In this document: in pieces, positions 7,896 through 16,462 of the stretch
Layout of the letters: each line of letters opens with the position of its first letter
Numbering within the stretch: position 1 is the stretch's first letter
DNA from: Allorhizobium undicola ORS 992 = ATCC 700741
GTDB lineage: Bacteria; Pseudomonadota; Alphaproteobacteria; Rhizobiales; Rhizobiaceae
Direction: 5' to 3'
Assembly (NCBI RefSeq): GCF_000621665.1
Contig: NZ_JHXQ01000007.1
Coordinates: forward strand, 1-64,000
Length of the DNA: 64,000 bases
Position numbers and translations under genes: made by a program
The notes under the pieces: generated by a model
The model's input: the letters and a program-made list of their open reading frames with translations, nothing else
The model's database searches: none
Told to the model about the DNA's origin: nothing

Positions 7896-8876
7896 ATGAA
7901 ATCAAGACTGGAATGGCGAAGGGCCCGCGTCATCGAGACAAGTCAGCCCGCCGAAGATGTGCGCATGGTCACGTTTGCCGTGGAGGGGCTGCGCGGTGGT
8001 TTCGATCCGGGATCGCACAGCAATATCAAAGTGCTTATCAATGGCGCACCGGCCATACGCACCTATACTGTTATTCCCAGTGCGCCGGGCACGCTGGCAA
8101 TTGCGGTCAAGCTGCATCCCAATAGCCGCGGAGGATCGGCCTATATCTGGACCTTGCAGCCGGGAGACGAGACGGAGATGACGGAGCCGGAAAACCGGTT
8201 CGAATTGTCCTGGCGAGCCTCGCATTATCTGCTGATCGCCGGTGGGGTGGGCGTCACCCCCATTTATGGCATGGCGCAGGCGCTCGCGGCGCGCGGTCAA
8301 TCCATGCGCATGATCTATGGCGCAAAAAACCGAAGTCTCATGGCCTTTGCCGGAGAGTTGCAGGCTTTGCTGGGTGAAAGGCTTGCCTGTTTCTCACAGG
8401 ATGACGGTCAGGCGATGGACCTGAAAGCAGAATTTGCGGCACTGCCGGAGGATGGTGAGGCCTATATTTGCGGACCGCTTGGCCTGCTTGAGGCTGCGAA
8501 ATCGCTCTGGCAGCAAAGCGGGCGTCCGATGAGCCGCCTGCGTTACGAAGTGTTTGGCGATAATGGCCGCTTTGCCGAACAGGAATTCAGCGTGCGCGTG
8601 GCTGGTCTTGAGCGTAGCGTGGCGGTACGCGCCGACCAGACCATGCTCGATGCCTTGAGCGAAGCAGGCGTGCCGATGATCTTCGACTGTCGGCGGGGAG
8701 AATGCGGGCTTTGCGCCGTCTCCATTCTATCATCGACCGGAGAGATCGATCATCGGGATGTGTTTTTTTCCGACGCCGAGCGGCGCGAAAATCCGCGCAT
8801 CTGCGCCTGCGTTTCAAGGCTTTGCGGCGGTGAACTGGTCATCGATACCGGCTACCGCCAGGAAAAGGCAGCCTGA
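7896..8876 (+). CDS. vanB: Vanillate O-demethylase, FMN/2Fe-2S reductase subunit
   Basis: A 326-residue class IA phthalate-dioxygenase-type reductase: an FMN-binding beta barrel (RTYTVIPS), an NAD-binding domain (LIAGGVGVTPI, later YICGP), and a C-terminal plant-type ferredoxin with ligands Cys265, Cys270, Cys273 and Cys303. It passes electrons from NADH to VanA. The ATG at 7896 is chosen because AGGAGGAG lies just before it; an ATG at 7875 in the same frame has no good site. Its stop codon lies inside a hairpin that also separates it from the convergent dpp operon. Confidence 0.92.
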   Translation: MKSRLEWRRARVIETSQPAEDVRMVTFAVEGLRGGFDPGSHSNIKVLINGAPAIRTYTVIPSAPGTLAIAVKLHPNSRGGSAYIWTLQPGDETEMTEPENRFELSWRASHYLLIAGGVGVTPIYGMAQALAARGQSMRMIYGAKNRSLMAFAGELQALLGERLACFSQDDGQAMDLKAEFAALPEDGEAYICGPLGLLEAAKSLWQQSGRPMSRLRYEVFGDNGRFAEQEFSVRVAGLERSVAVRADQTMLDALSEAGVPMIFDCRRGECGLCAVSILSSTGEIDHRDVFFSDAERRENPRICACVSRLCGGELVIDTGYRQEKAA

Positions 8877-8886
8877 TCGGCTGCCT
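8866..8886. terminator. Hairpin between vanB and dppF
   Basis: Perfect 8-base stem AGGCAGCC / GGCTGCCT with loop TGATC that includes the vanB stop. No long T-run, so it may be a weak bidirectional terminator or an RNA-stabilising hairpin. Confidence 0.55.
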
Positions 8887-8915
8887 CTTCGACGGTTCAG
8901 GCGCCTCGCCTCGGC

Positions 8916-9776
8916 TCATGCAGGCTGCCTTTCCTGCTTGCGGGCAAGGCGGGCGCGGATAGAGGCGACATCTGCCTGAGGCGTGGCGGCAAACAGCGTG
9001 CGGGTATAAGCGTGTTGCGGATTGGCAAACACTGCGTCCCGGCGGCCATATTCCACCGCTTCGCCGTAATACATCACCATGACCTGATCGGCGATATGGC
9101 GCACCACCGAGAGGTCGTGGCTGATGAAAACGTAAGTCAGGCCGAACTCTTCCTGTAGGTCGGACAAGAGGTTCAGCACCTGCGCCTGTACGGAAAGATC
9201 AAGGGCGGAAACCGGCTCGTCCAGCACCAGCAGCTTCGGGTTCAGCATCAGCGCGCGGGCAATGGCGATGCGTTGGCGCTGGCCGCCGGAAAACATGTGC
9301 GGATAGCGGTTATAGTGTTCCGGTCCCAGTCCGACCTTTACCAGCATGTCCATGGCGCGCTCGCGCCGCTCAGCGCTGGACAGGCCGGTGTTGATGGCCA
9401 GCGGTTCGCCCAGCACATCGCCGATCTTCTGGCGGGGATTGAGCGAGCCATAGGGGTTTTGAAAGACGATCTGCACCTTGCGGCGCATCTGCGCGCTCAA
9501 ATGACCGGGACGGGTATCGACGGTCTTGCCGTCGATCAGCAGTTCGCCTGCCGTCGGTTCGTCGATAAAGGTCAGGATTCGCGCCAGCGTGGATTTTCCG
9601 CAGCCGCTTTCGCCAACGATGGCAAGGGTCTTGCCCTTTTCCAGCGTGAAGGAAACGCCTTTTACGGCGTGGATGATCTTTTCCTTTTTGAGAAAGCCGC
9701 CGGGCACAACATAGTCGCGCTTGATATTGCGGATTTCCAGCATGGGAATGGGGCTGTTGCTGTCGCTGTCGCTCAT
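8916..9776 (-). CDS. dppF: Dipeptide ABC transporter, ATPase subunit (DppF-like)
   Basis: A 286-residue ATPase with Walker A GESGCGKST, signature SGGQRQRIAIARAL, Walker B LLVLDEPVSALD and the switch His in FISHDLSVVRH. The C-terminal tail (AVFANPQHAYTRTLFAATP) is the oligopeptide-binding-protein-dependent transporter extension. It is the last gene of a five-gene operon read leftward; its ATG overlaps the end of dppD by four bases. DppD and DppF form the heterodimeric motor on the cytoplasmic side. Confidence 0.92.
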   Translation of the reverse strand: MSDSDSNSPIPMLEIRNIKRDYVVPGGFLKKEKIIHAVKGVSFTLEKGKTLAIVGESGCGKSTLARILTFIDEPTAGELLIDGKTVDTRPGHLSAQMRRKVQIVFQNPYGSLNPRQKIGDVLGEPLAINTGLSSAERRERAMDMLVKVGLGPEHYNRYPHMFSGGQRQRIAIARALMLNPKLLVLDEPVSALDLSVQAQVLNLLSDLQEEFGLTYVFISHDLSVVRHIADQVMVMYYGEAVEYGRRDAVFANPQHAYTRTLFAATPQADVASIRARLARKQERQPA

Positions 9777-10624
9777 GGGCGTTCTCCCGTCGTCTCGGTC
9801 AGCGCCATAAAGTCGGAAACCGTGTTGAGGCGCTTGCCCGTGGCATTTTCCGGCAGGGCGGAGAGCAGGGCGCGGGTATAGGGATGGCCCGGTGACTCGA
9901 AAAGGCTCAGCACATCGGCTTCTTCCATTTTGCGGCCCTTGTATTGCACGATCACGCGGTCGGCGGTTTCCGCCACCACGCCCATGTCATGGGTAATCAT
10001 GATAAGCCCCATGCCGGTCTTGTCCTGAAGGGAGACGAGAAGATCGAGGATCTGCTTCTGGATCGTCACGTCGAGCGCCGTTGTCGGCTCGTCGGCAATC
10101 AGGAGCCTGGGGTTGCAGGCAATGGCCATGGCAATCATCACCCGCTGGCACTGGCCGCCCGACATCTGATGGGGGAAATGATTGAGCCGCTCGGCCGGAT
10201 TGGGCAAGCCCACCTGCGTGAGAAGTTCGATGGCGCGGGCGCGGCGCTGCTTGCGGCCAAGACCCATATGGATGCGCAGCACCTCCTCGATCTGGAAGCC
10301 CACGGTGAAGCAGGGGTTGAGGCTGGCGATCGGCTCCTGGAAGATCATTGCCATGTCCTTGCCGATGAGCTTGCGGCGTTCGGCCGGTGCAAGAGCCTGA
10401 ATGTCGCGGCCCTCAAACTCCATGCGGTCGGCGGAAATCCGGGTGCTGGCTGGCAGCAGGCCCATGACGGCCAGCATGGAAACCGATTTGCCCGAACCGC
10501 TTTCCCCGACGATGGCGAGAACCTCGCCCGCCTTGACCGAAAGGGAAACGCCATCCACGGCACGGAACCAGCCATTGGCCGTCTGGAATTCGACGGTGAG
10601 ATTGTCAATCGTCAGAAGTGCCAT
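9773..10624 (-). CDS. dppD: Dipeptide ABC transporter, ATPase subunit (DppD-like)
   Basis: An ATPase of 283 residues with Walker [10 protein letters not shown], signature [15 protein letters not shown], Walker [13 protein letters not shown] and [10 protein letters not shown]. It pairs with DppF. Two starts are close: GTG 10630, which overlaps the dppC stop, and ATG 10624, which has AGAGG at a better distance. I prefer the ATG. The signature has Cys in place of the more usual Arg in GGQRQR, a conservative departure seen in some family members. Confidence 0.9.
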   Translation of the reverse strand: MALLTIDNLTVEFQTANGWFRAVDGVSLSVKAGEVLAIVGESGSGKSVSMLAVMGLLPASTRISADRMEFEGRDIQALAPAERRKLIGKDMAMIFQEPIASLNPCFTVGFQIEEVLRIHMGLGRKQRRARAIELLTQVGLPNPAERLNHFPHQMSGGQCQRVMIAMAIACNPRLLIADEPTTALDVTIQKQILDLLVSLQDKTGMGLIMITHDMGVVAETADRVIVQYKGRKMEEADVLSLFESPGHPYTRALLSALPENATGKRLNTVSDFMALTETTGERP

Positions 10625-10626
10625 GG

Positions 10627-11538
10627 TCACGACCTCTTCATCTTCGGGTCAAGGGCATCCCGCAGACCATCGCCCATCAGGTTGATGGCCAGCACCGTGA
10701 TGAGAATGGCAAGCCCTGGAAATGTCACCACCCACCAGGCACGCAGAATGAACTCACGGGCTTCCGCCAGCATGGTGCCCCATTCGGGTGCGGGCGGTTG
10801 CGCGCCCATGCCGAGAAAGCCGAGCGCTGCGGCATCCAGAATGGCATTGGAAAAGGACAGCGTGCCCTGAACGATCAGCGGTGCGGTGCAATTCGGCAGG
10901 ATGGTGCGAAACATCAGCCGCAACGGTCCGGCCCCGGCAAGGCGGGCGGCGGTCACATAGTCGCGTGTCTTTTCCGCCATGACGGCAGCACGGGTCAGCC
11001 GCACGAAATGCGGCTGAAGCACCAGCGCAATGGCGATCATGCCATTGATGAGACCGGGACCGAGAACGGCAACCAGAACCAGCGCCAGCAGCAGCGAAGG
11101 AAAAGCCAGGATGATGTCCATCAGCCGCATGATGAGCGTATCCACCCAGCCGCGATAATAGCCGGCGATCAAGCCCATGATAATGCCGGTGGACAGCGAC
11201 AGCGTGGTCACGAAGACCCCGATGAACAGGGAATATTGCGAACCGTAAATCAGTCGCGAGAGAATATCGCGCCCGACGGGATCGGTGCCGAGCAGGAACT
11301 GCGCCCGTCCGCCTTCGACAAAGGCCGGTGGCAGCAGCACGGCATCGCGATATTGCTCGAAGGGTGAGTGCGGGGCAATCAACGGCGCCAGCACGGCAAT
11401 CAGCACCAGCAGCACGAACAGGACCAGGCCGATGACCGCGCCCCGGTTTTCGGCGAAATAGAACCAGAATTCCTTGAGCATCTGGCGGCGCATCGCCGCG
11501 CTGCCGGTGGCTTTGGTTTCGGATGAGCTTGCATTCAT
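10627..11538 (-). CDS. dppC: Dipeptide ABC transporter, inner-membrane permease (DppC-like)
   Basis: A 303-residue permease with an N-terminal membrane segment (GAVIGLVLFVLLVLIAVLAP), the OppC/DppC N-terminal domain, and the BPD transport domain with about five further helices. The coupling (EAA) loop is visible near AARLAGAGPLRLMFRTILPN. The motif GTDPVGRDILSRLIYG before the second segment is diagnostic for the DppC/OppC group. It lies 13 bases after dppB. Confidence 0.92.
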   Translation of the reverse strand: MNASSSETKATGSAAMRRQMLKEFWFYFAENRGAVIGLVLFVLLVLIAVLAPLIAPHSPFEQYRDAVLLPPAFVEGGRAQFLLGTDPVGRDILSRLIYGSQYSLFIGVFVTTLSLSTGIIMGLIAGYYRGWVDTLIMRLMDIILAFPSLLLALVLVAVLGPGLINGMIAIALVLQPHFVRLTRAAVMAEKTRDYVTAARLAGAGPLRLMFRTILPNCTAPLIVQGTLSFSNAILDAAALGFLGMGAQPPAPEWGTMLAEAREFILRAWWVVTFPGLAILITVLAINLMGDGLRDALDPKMKRS

Positions 11539-11551
11539 GGATGTTCTGCCC

Positions 11552-12556
11552 TCAATGCCGGATACGCGGATTGATCAGCCCGTAGAGCAGATCGACGATC
11601 AGGTTGACGATCATGATAATGCCCGCCACCAGCAGCAATCCGCCCTGAATGACGGCATAATCCCGGCGAAACACGCTATCGACCATCCATTTGCCGATAC
11701 CCGGCCAGGAGAAGATCGTTTCCGTCAGGATCGCGCCCGCCATCATCACGCCGATTTGCAGGCCGATGGTGGTGATGACCGGGATCATGGCATTGCGCAG
11801 CGCGTGAAGGCCGACGACACGGAAGGGCGAAAGACCCTTGGCGCGAGCCGTGCGGATATAATCCTCGGACAGGACTTCCAGCATGGCCGAGCGCGTCTGA
11901 CGCGCAATGACGGCCAGCGGAATGGTGGCCAGCACGATGGATGGCAGGATGAGATGGCTGACGGCCGAGGAAAAGGCCCCCTTCTGGCCGGAAATCAGCG
12001 AATCGATCAGCATGAAACCGGTTACGGGTTTGAAGAAATAGATGAGCGAGATGCGGCCTGATACGGGCGTCCATTGCAGGATGCCGGAAAACAGGATGAT
12101 GAGCAGCAGCCCCCACCAGAAGATCGGCATGGAATAGCCGACCAGCGCAACACCCATCATGGATTGGTCAATCGCCGAACCACGCTTGATGGCGGCAATG
12201 ACCCCGGCAGGCACGCCGATGATGACGGCAATCAGGATGGCGCAGATGGACAGCTCGACCGTTGCCGGGAACAGCGCCAGAAACTGCTTGAGGATCGGGG
12301 TTTTCGAGACGATCGACGTGCCGAAATCGCCCGTGAGGACACCGCGCAGGTAATCGAAATATTGCACGATCATCGGCCGGTCCAGCCCAAGCTGGGCGCT
12401 GATCGCCGCATGGCGTTCCGGCGACATGACCCTTTCTCCCGAAAGCAGGGCAACCGGATCGCCCGGCAAAAGCCGGATGAAGGCGAAGGAAATAATGGAA
12501 ACCCCGATGAAGGTCGGGATCAGCACGGCAAGACGCCGCAGAAAAAAGCCGAACAT
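11552..12556 (-). CDS. dppB: Dipeptide ABC transporter, inner-membrane permease (DppB-like)
   Basis: A 334-residue permease with the typical DppB start (an N-terminal membrane helix followed by FIRLLPGDPV), six predicted membrane helices, and the EAA loop RTARAKGLSPFRVVGLHALRN. It partners DppC in the membrane pore. The gene lies 171 bases after dppA with two stable hairpins in the gap, so its expression may be lower than that of the binding protein although it belongs to the same operon. Confidence 0.92.
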   Translation of the reverse strand: MFGFFLRRLAVLIPTFIGVSIISFAFIRLLPGDPVALLSGERVMSPERHAAISAQLGLDRPMIVQYFDYLRGVLTGDFGTSIVSKTPILKQFLALFPATVELSICAILIAVIIGVPAGVIAAIKRGSAIDQSMMGVALVGYSMPIFWWGLLLIILFSGILQWTPVSGRISLIYFFKPVTGFMLIDSLISGQKGAFSSAVSHLILPSIVLATIPLAVIARQTRSAMLEVLSEDYIRTARAKGLSPFRVVGLHALRNAMIPVITTIGLQIGVMMAGAILTETIFSWPGIGKWMVDSVFRRDYAVIQGGLLLVAGIIMIVNLIVDLLYGLINPRIRH

Positions 12557-12645
12557 GGGCGAACCTGTTATTGGGCGATGATGACGTCAGGACATGCCTT
12601 CAGCAGGGTGCTGGCCCCGCTGTTTCTCGATGCGTTTATCGTTCA

Positions 12646-12719
12646 GGAAAAGCCGGAACCGGCTTTTCCCGGCAAACGCAAGCAAAAGACGCGAACCGGC
12701 GCGGGCTGCGCCGGTTCGC
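12646..12719. repeat. Two perfect hairpins between dppA and dppB
   Basis: Hairpin one: 11-base arms GGAAAAGCCGG (12646-12656) and CCGGCTTTTCC (12659-12669). Hairpin two: 12-base arms GCGAACCGGCGC (12691-12702) and GCGCCGGTTCGC (12708-12719). Such structures after a binding-protein gene often stabilise its mRNA or partly terminate transcription before the permease genes. Confidence 0.7.
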
Positions 12720-12727
12720 AAGGCTTT

Positions 12728-14323
12728 TTACTCCGCGATGTCCACGTTTTCGAACGTGAAGGCGCCCAGCGGGCTCTGCGTGAAGCCGCTGACTTCCTTG
12801 CGCATCGGCACCACCGAAAGCGAATGGTCGAGCGTTGCCCAGGGGGCTTCCTTCTTGAAGATCACCTGTGCCTCTTCATAAAGCTTGGTGCGCTCTGCCT
12901 TGTCGGCAGTGACCTTCGCCTTCTTCACAAGGGCGTCGAACTCCTTGTTGCACCATTGCGCACGGTTGTTGCCGCCAACGGCATCGCAGCCGAGAAGCGT
13001 ATCGAGGAAGTTGTCCGGATCGCCATTGTCGCCGGTCCAACCGAGAATGGCGGCGCCGTCACGGTCCTTGGCCTTGGAGCGTTGCAGATATTCGGCCCAT
13101 TCATAAGAGACGATCTCCACCTTCACGCCGATCTTGGCAAAGTCATCCTGCATGATTTCGGCGGCGCGGCGGGCATTCAGCATATAGGGGCGCGACACCG
13201 GCATGGCCCAGATCTTCATGGACAGGTTTTTCACGCCTGCCTTTTCAAGCATCTTCTTGGCCGCATCCAGATCGTAACTGTCGTCCTGGATCTTGTCGTT
13301 ATAGGACCACATGGTCGGCGGGATCGGGTTCTTGGCCGGTGCGGCCATGCCCTGGAACACGGCATCCACGATTGCCTGCTTGTTGATGGCCTTGTTCAGC
13401 GCAATGCGCACTTCCGGCTTGTCGAAGGGGGCCTGCAAGGTATTGTAGCCGAGATAGGCAACGTTGAGGCCTTCCTGCTCCATGACCTTGAGGCTGGGAT
13501 CGGCCTTCATCGCCTTGACGTCGGCGGCATTCGGGTAAGGCATCAGCTGGCATTCGCCAGCCTTGAGCTTCTGATAGCGAACGGCGGCATCCTTGGTGAT
13601 GGCAAAGACCAGATCGTCGATCTTCGGCGCGGTGCCCCAGAAGTCGGGGTTCTTCTGGTAGCGGATGGCGGCGTCTTCCTGATAGGCGACGAAGGAGAAG
13701 GGGCCGGTGCCGAGCGGCATCTGGTTCAACTGCTCCATCTTGCCGTCAGCCTTGAGCTTGTCGGCATATTCCTTGGACATGATCGAGGCAAACGGCATGG
13801 CCAGATTGGCCAGGAACGGGGCTTCCTGACGGTTCAGCACGAACTTCACCGTCAGATCGTCCACCTTTTCGATCGACTTGATCAGTTCGGGAAAGCCCAT
13901 GCCGGCGGCATATTCCCAGCTGCCACCAGTGACATACTGGTTGAAGGGATTGGCCTTGTTGATCTGGCGGTCGATGCTGAAGATCACGTCATCGGCGTTC
14001 AGCGTGCGGCTTGGCGTGAAGAATTCCGTGGTCTGGAATTTCACGTTCGGGCGCAGCTTGAACGTATATTCCTTGCCATCGGGTGAAACGGTCCAGCTTT
14101 CCGCAAGGCCAGCCACCGGATTGGTCGTGCCGGGCTTGAATTCCAGAAGACGGTTATAGACCGGATAGGCAGCGGCATCATAGGTTGTGCCGGTGGTGTA
14201 GAGCCCGGGATCGAAGCCTTCCGGCGATCCTTCGGAGCAATAGATGAAGGTCTTGGCGCTGGCCGTTCCAGCCAGGAAGCTGGCAGCAAGCAACGCCGCT
14301 GCAAAAGCGAATGTCCGTTTCAT
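12728..14323 (-). CDS. dppA: Periplasmic dipeptide-binding protein (DppA-like, SBP family 5)
   Basis: A 531-residue substrate-binding protein. The start MKRTFAFAAALLAASFLAG...ASA is a Sec signal peptide cut near residue 23; the ATG at 14323 has a GGGAG site, while the longer frame up to 14446 does not. The mature part shows the family stretches EGFDPGLYT, GLAESWTVSPDGKEYTFKLR and LGTGPF. It is homologous to the DppA/OppA group binding di- or oligopeptides or heme; the ligand is not determined by sequence. As first gene of dppABCDF it delivers ligand to DppBC. Confidence 0.9.
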   Translation of the reverse strand: MKRTFAFAAALLAASFLAGTASAKTFIYCSEGSPEGFDPGLYTTGTTYDAAAYPVYNRLLEFKPGTTNPVAGLAESWTVSPDGKEYTFKLRPNVKFQTTEFFTPSRTLNADDVIFSIDRQINKANPFNQYVTGGSWEYAAGMGFPELIKSIEKVDDLTVKFVLNRQEAPFLANLAMPFASIMSKEYADKLKADGKMEQLNQMPLGTGPFSFVAYQEDAAIRYQKNPDFWGTAPKIDDLVFAITKDAAVRYQKLKAGECQLMPYPNAADVKAMKADPSLKVMEQEGLNVAYLGYNTLQAPFDKPEVRIALNKAINKQAIVDAVFQGMAAPAKNPIPPTMWSYNDKIQDDSYDLDAAKKMLEKAGVKNLSMKIWAMPVSRPYMLNARRAAEIMQDDFAKIGVKVEIVSYEWAEYLQRSKAKDRDGAAILGWTGDNGDPDNFLDTLLGCDAVGGNNRAQWCNKEFDALVKKAKVTADKAERTKLYEEAQVIFKKEAPWATLDHSLSVVPMRKEVSGFTQSPLGAFTFENVDIAE

Positions 14324-14677
14324 AAAATTCTCCCAGCGAATGATCCGCGCAAAAGGGCGGCCCCGCAAACAATGAACCCTCAAGACGCGGCTTCTGCTTT
14401 TTCTTCCGCGCCTGTCTGAATTTGTCTGCATGAAACAAGCTTGCAAAATATCGCCATTCGCAGCTTGCCCGACTACAGAACTGCTGTTTGTAGCGGGTGT
14501 ATTAGAGCTGTAAATACCGGCTTCAATGAATTCGCCAACTCAGCCCCGAAATCCTGTTGAATTTTACTGATCGGAAAAAAGAACCGCCTTTCGCGAAATA
14601 AAATTTCGTGCGCAATTGTCTGCGAGCGGTTGAATGGCGATTGCGCAGCAACCAGAAGGAAGAGGTTGGTATAATCA
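14324..14677. other. Gene-free stretch between dppA and the csbD terminator
   Basis: About 350 bases without a credible gene. It should contain the leftward dppA promoter. The part 14450-14660 is AT-richer than its surroundings. I see no clear operator. A leftward frame at 14473-14691 has no family resemblance and was not called. Confidence 0.5.
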
Positions 14678-14678
14678 C

Positions 14679-14707
14679 AAAAAAAGCCCACCGATGGACG
14701 GCGGGCT
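14679..14707 (-). terminator. Rho-independent terminator of csbD
   Basis: Read leftward: stem GCCCGCC...GGTGGGC closed by a short loop, followed by seven T residues (the A-run at 14679-14685 on the plus strand). Confidence 0.85.
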
Positions 14708-14755
14708 CAAATCAGTCGGGGAATTGGCGATTTGCCCGGCACGCCGGGCGTTTCG

Positions 14756-14947
14756 TCACATACGGTCCACGGCGCCCTTCACGGCATCCTTGGCATTGCC
14801 AACAGCCTTCTGGGTCTTGCCCTTGGCTTCCTGGCCGGCACCTTCAGCGCGCAGACGATCGTTATCGGTTGCCTTGCCGACGGCCTGTTTTGCCTTGCCG
14901 GCAACTTCGTTGGCGGCGCCCTTTACCTTGTCAGACATGCTACCCAT
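14756..14947 (-). CDS. csbD: CsbD-family stress-response protein
   Basis: A 63-residue hydrophilic, lysine/alanine/glycine-rich protein with the CsbD pattern ([20 protein letters not shown], then a second similar repeat [16 protein letters not shown]). Members are small, probably disordered or helical proteins made strongly under general stress; the molecular role is unknown. AGGAG lies before the ATG at 14947. An in-frame ATG three codons later (MSDKVKG) would give the more common family start. An EcfG-type promoter lies about 40 bases upstream and a terminator follows, so it is a single-gene stress unit. Confidence 0.9.
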   Translation of the reverse strand: MGSMSDKVKGAANEVAGKAKQAVGKATDNDRLRAEGAGQEAKGKTQKAVGNAKDAVKGAVDRM

Positions 14948-14985
14948 GGTTTTTCTCCTGTTTCCTCATATTCGTTGCAAGCGGA

Positions 14986-15011
14986 AAACGGGGATGGGCA
15001 TAAAAGGTTCC
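14986..15011 (-). promoter_or_regulatory. EcfG (general stress sigma factor) promoter of csbD
   Basis: Read leftward: GGAAC (15011-15007), 16 bases, CGTTT (14990-14986). This matches the alphaproteobacterial EcfG/RpoE4 consensus GGAAC-N16/17-CGTT exactly and sits about 40 bases before the csbD start. Confidence 0.8.
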
Positions 15012-15062
15012 GGTCTATTCTGAACGGGAGAATTTCCGCTCAAACTGTGTTCCCAAAGCGGC

Positions 15063-15569
15063 TCAAGGGACAAAGGCCGAGAAGCTTCCGAAACGGCCAT
15101 TGGCGAAGCAGAGCGGCGCTCCGTTTCGCAAGGTAGCGCGCATGACCTCGCCGATCAGGAGAGAGTGATCTCCGGCATCATGCACGGCATGAAGGCGGCA
15201 TTCGAAGCAGGCAAGCGTGCCGGTGATCACCGGCACGCCTTCGCCATTGGTCTGCCAATCGACGCCATCGAAACTGAAGGCGCTGCGGGCAAAGGCCATG
15301 GCGATGGCCTCCTGCTGCTGCCCCAGAACGTGAATGGCAAAATGCGCTGCGGCGCGAAAGGTCGCGTGGCGGGAAGAAGAACGCGCCGCCGACCACAGCA
15401 CCAGCGGTGGCTCGAGCGAGACCGAGGTAAAGCTGTTCGCCGTCATGCCAACGGGGCCGGAGGGGCCTGCGGCTGTCACCACCGTAACGCCGGTGGTAAA
15501 GCTGCCGAAGGCATCGCGCAGGGCACGATTGTCGCCTGCGCCGGGAATGATGACGCGCTCTTTTGCCAT
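15063..15569 (-). CDS. smoA: Flavin reductase of the sulfoquinovose monooxygenase pathway
   Basis: A 168-residue flavin-reductase-like domain protein (split-barrel fold) with FTTGVTVVT, VGMTANSFTSVSLEPPLVL and HAVHDAGDHSLLIGEV, all typical of the short FMN reductases that feed two-component monooxygenases. Its likely job is to supply reduced FMN to SmoC. It is the last gene of the leftward smoC-smoB-smoA operon; its ATG overlaps the smoB stop by one base (TGATG). The name rests on the conserved order of the whole cluster relative to the sulfo-SMO locus of Agrobacterium tumefaciens. Confidence 0.88.
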   Translation of the reverse strand: MAKERVIIPGAGDNRALRDAFGSFTTGVTVVTAAGPSGPVGMTANSFTSVSLEPPLVLWSAARSSSRHATFRAAAHFAIHVLGQQQEAIAMAFARSAFSFDGVDWQTNGEGVPVITGTLACFECRLHAVHDAGDHSLLIGEVMRATLRNGAPLCFANGRFGSFSAFVP

Positions 15570-16462
15570 CAGGGCACGTCTCCACCGATGGCTGCCGTAT
15601 AGAGCCGGAACCAGGTCTGGCGATCCAGTCTGATGCGGACGGCATCGCCGATGCGGGCAATGCGCTCCAGCCTGTTGGTGCCGACGACCGGCAAAATCCC
15701 AGCCGGGTGGTGCAGCAGGAAGGCAAGCGCGATCGTGCCGGCATCTGCGTCATGCTGTTTGCCAACGGCTTCCAGGACGTGCAGCAAGGCGGCGTTCTCG
15801 CCTGAAAACAGGCCACCGCCGCCGAGCGGCGACCAGGCCATGGGATGGAGACGGCGTTCCTGCAAATAGGCCAGATCACCATTTATGAAGGGAGCCGTAT
15901 GCGTCAGGCTCATTTCGATCTGGTTGGTGACGAGGCGGTTGTGCATGGCCGATTGCAGCAGGCTGAAATCCCAGGGCCGGAAATTGGAAACCCCCACCGC
16001 CCGCACCTTGCCGGAGGCGACCATGTCGTCCAGTGCCCGGCCCGTTTCTTCCGCGTCGATCAGCGGATCGGGCCGGTGGATCAGCAGAAGGTCGATATGG
16101 TCTATTCCCATTTGCGAAAGCGAGGTTTCCACACTCGCGCGGATATGGGCTGCACTGGTGTCGTAATATTTCACGGGCGCGTCGGCATACCGCCCTACTG
16201 GCGCGACGATGCCGCATTTCGTGACGATTTCGATGTTGTCGCGCAGGCAAGGGCGGGTTTTCAGCGCGGCGCCGAAAATGCCCTCGACGGTGTATCCGCC
16301 ATAGATGTCGGCGTGATCCATCGTGGTGATGCCCTGTTCAAGGCAGCAATCCAGCTTGGCAAGAACATGATCGGCGGAGGTGTCGGCGCCGTCGGCCAGG
16401 CGCCACATGCCATAGGCGATACGGCTGAACTCAAGGCCCGGTTGCAGGGAAATTCGTTCCAT
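15569..16462 (-). CDS. smoB: Aldo/keto reductase, 6-oxo-glucose (6-dehydroglucose) reductase
   Basis: A 297-residue aldo/keto reductase. The catalytic residues are seen as Asp and Tyr in TTMDHADIYGGY, Lys in IEIVTKCG and His in LLLIHRPDP, with the NADPH-binding region near the C-terminus (GILPVVGTNRLERI). In the sulfo-SMO pathway SmoB reduces the 6-oxo-glucose made by SmoC to glucose. The ATG at 16462 is used because it overlaps the smoC stop (TGATG); the frame continues upstream to 16723 but only as an overlap with smoC. Family assignment is firm; the substrate is inferred from the cluster. Confidence 0.88.
   Translation of the reverse strand: MERISLQPGLEFSRIAYGMWRLADGADTSADHVLAKLDCCLEQGITTMDHADIYGGYTVEGIFGAALKTRPCLRDNIEIVTKCGIVAPVGRYADAPVKYYDTSAAHIRASVETSLSQMGIDHIDLLLIHRPDPLIDAEETGRALDDMVASGKVRAVGVSNFRPWDFSLLQSAMHNRLVTNQIEMSLTHTAPFINGDLAYLQERRLHPMAWSPLGGGGLFSGENAALLHVLEAVGKQHDADAGTIALAFLLHHPAGILPVVGTNRLERIARIGDAVRIRLDRQTWFRLYTAAIGGDVP

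Noticed and set aside
12074..14086. 670-codon open frame on the plus strand
   Set aside because: It lies entirely antisense to dppB and dppA, has no ribosome site or recognisable domain, and arises from the GC-rich codon pattern of the real genes.
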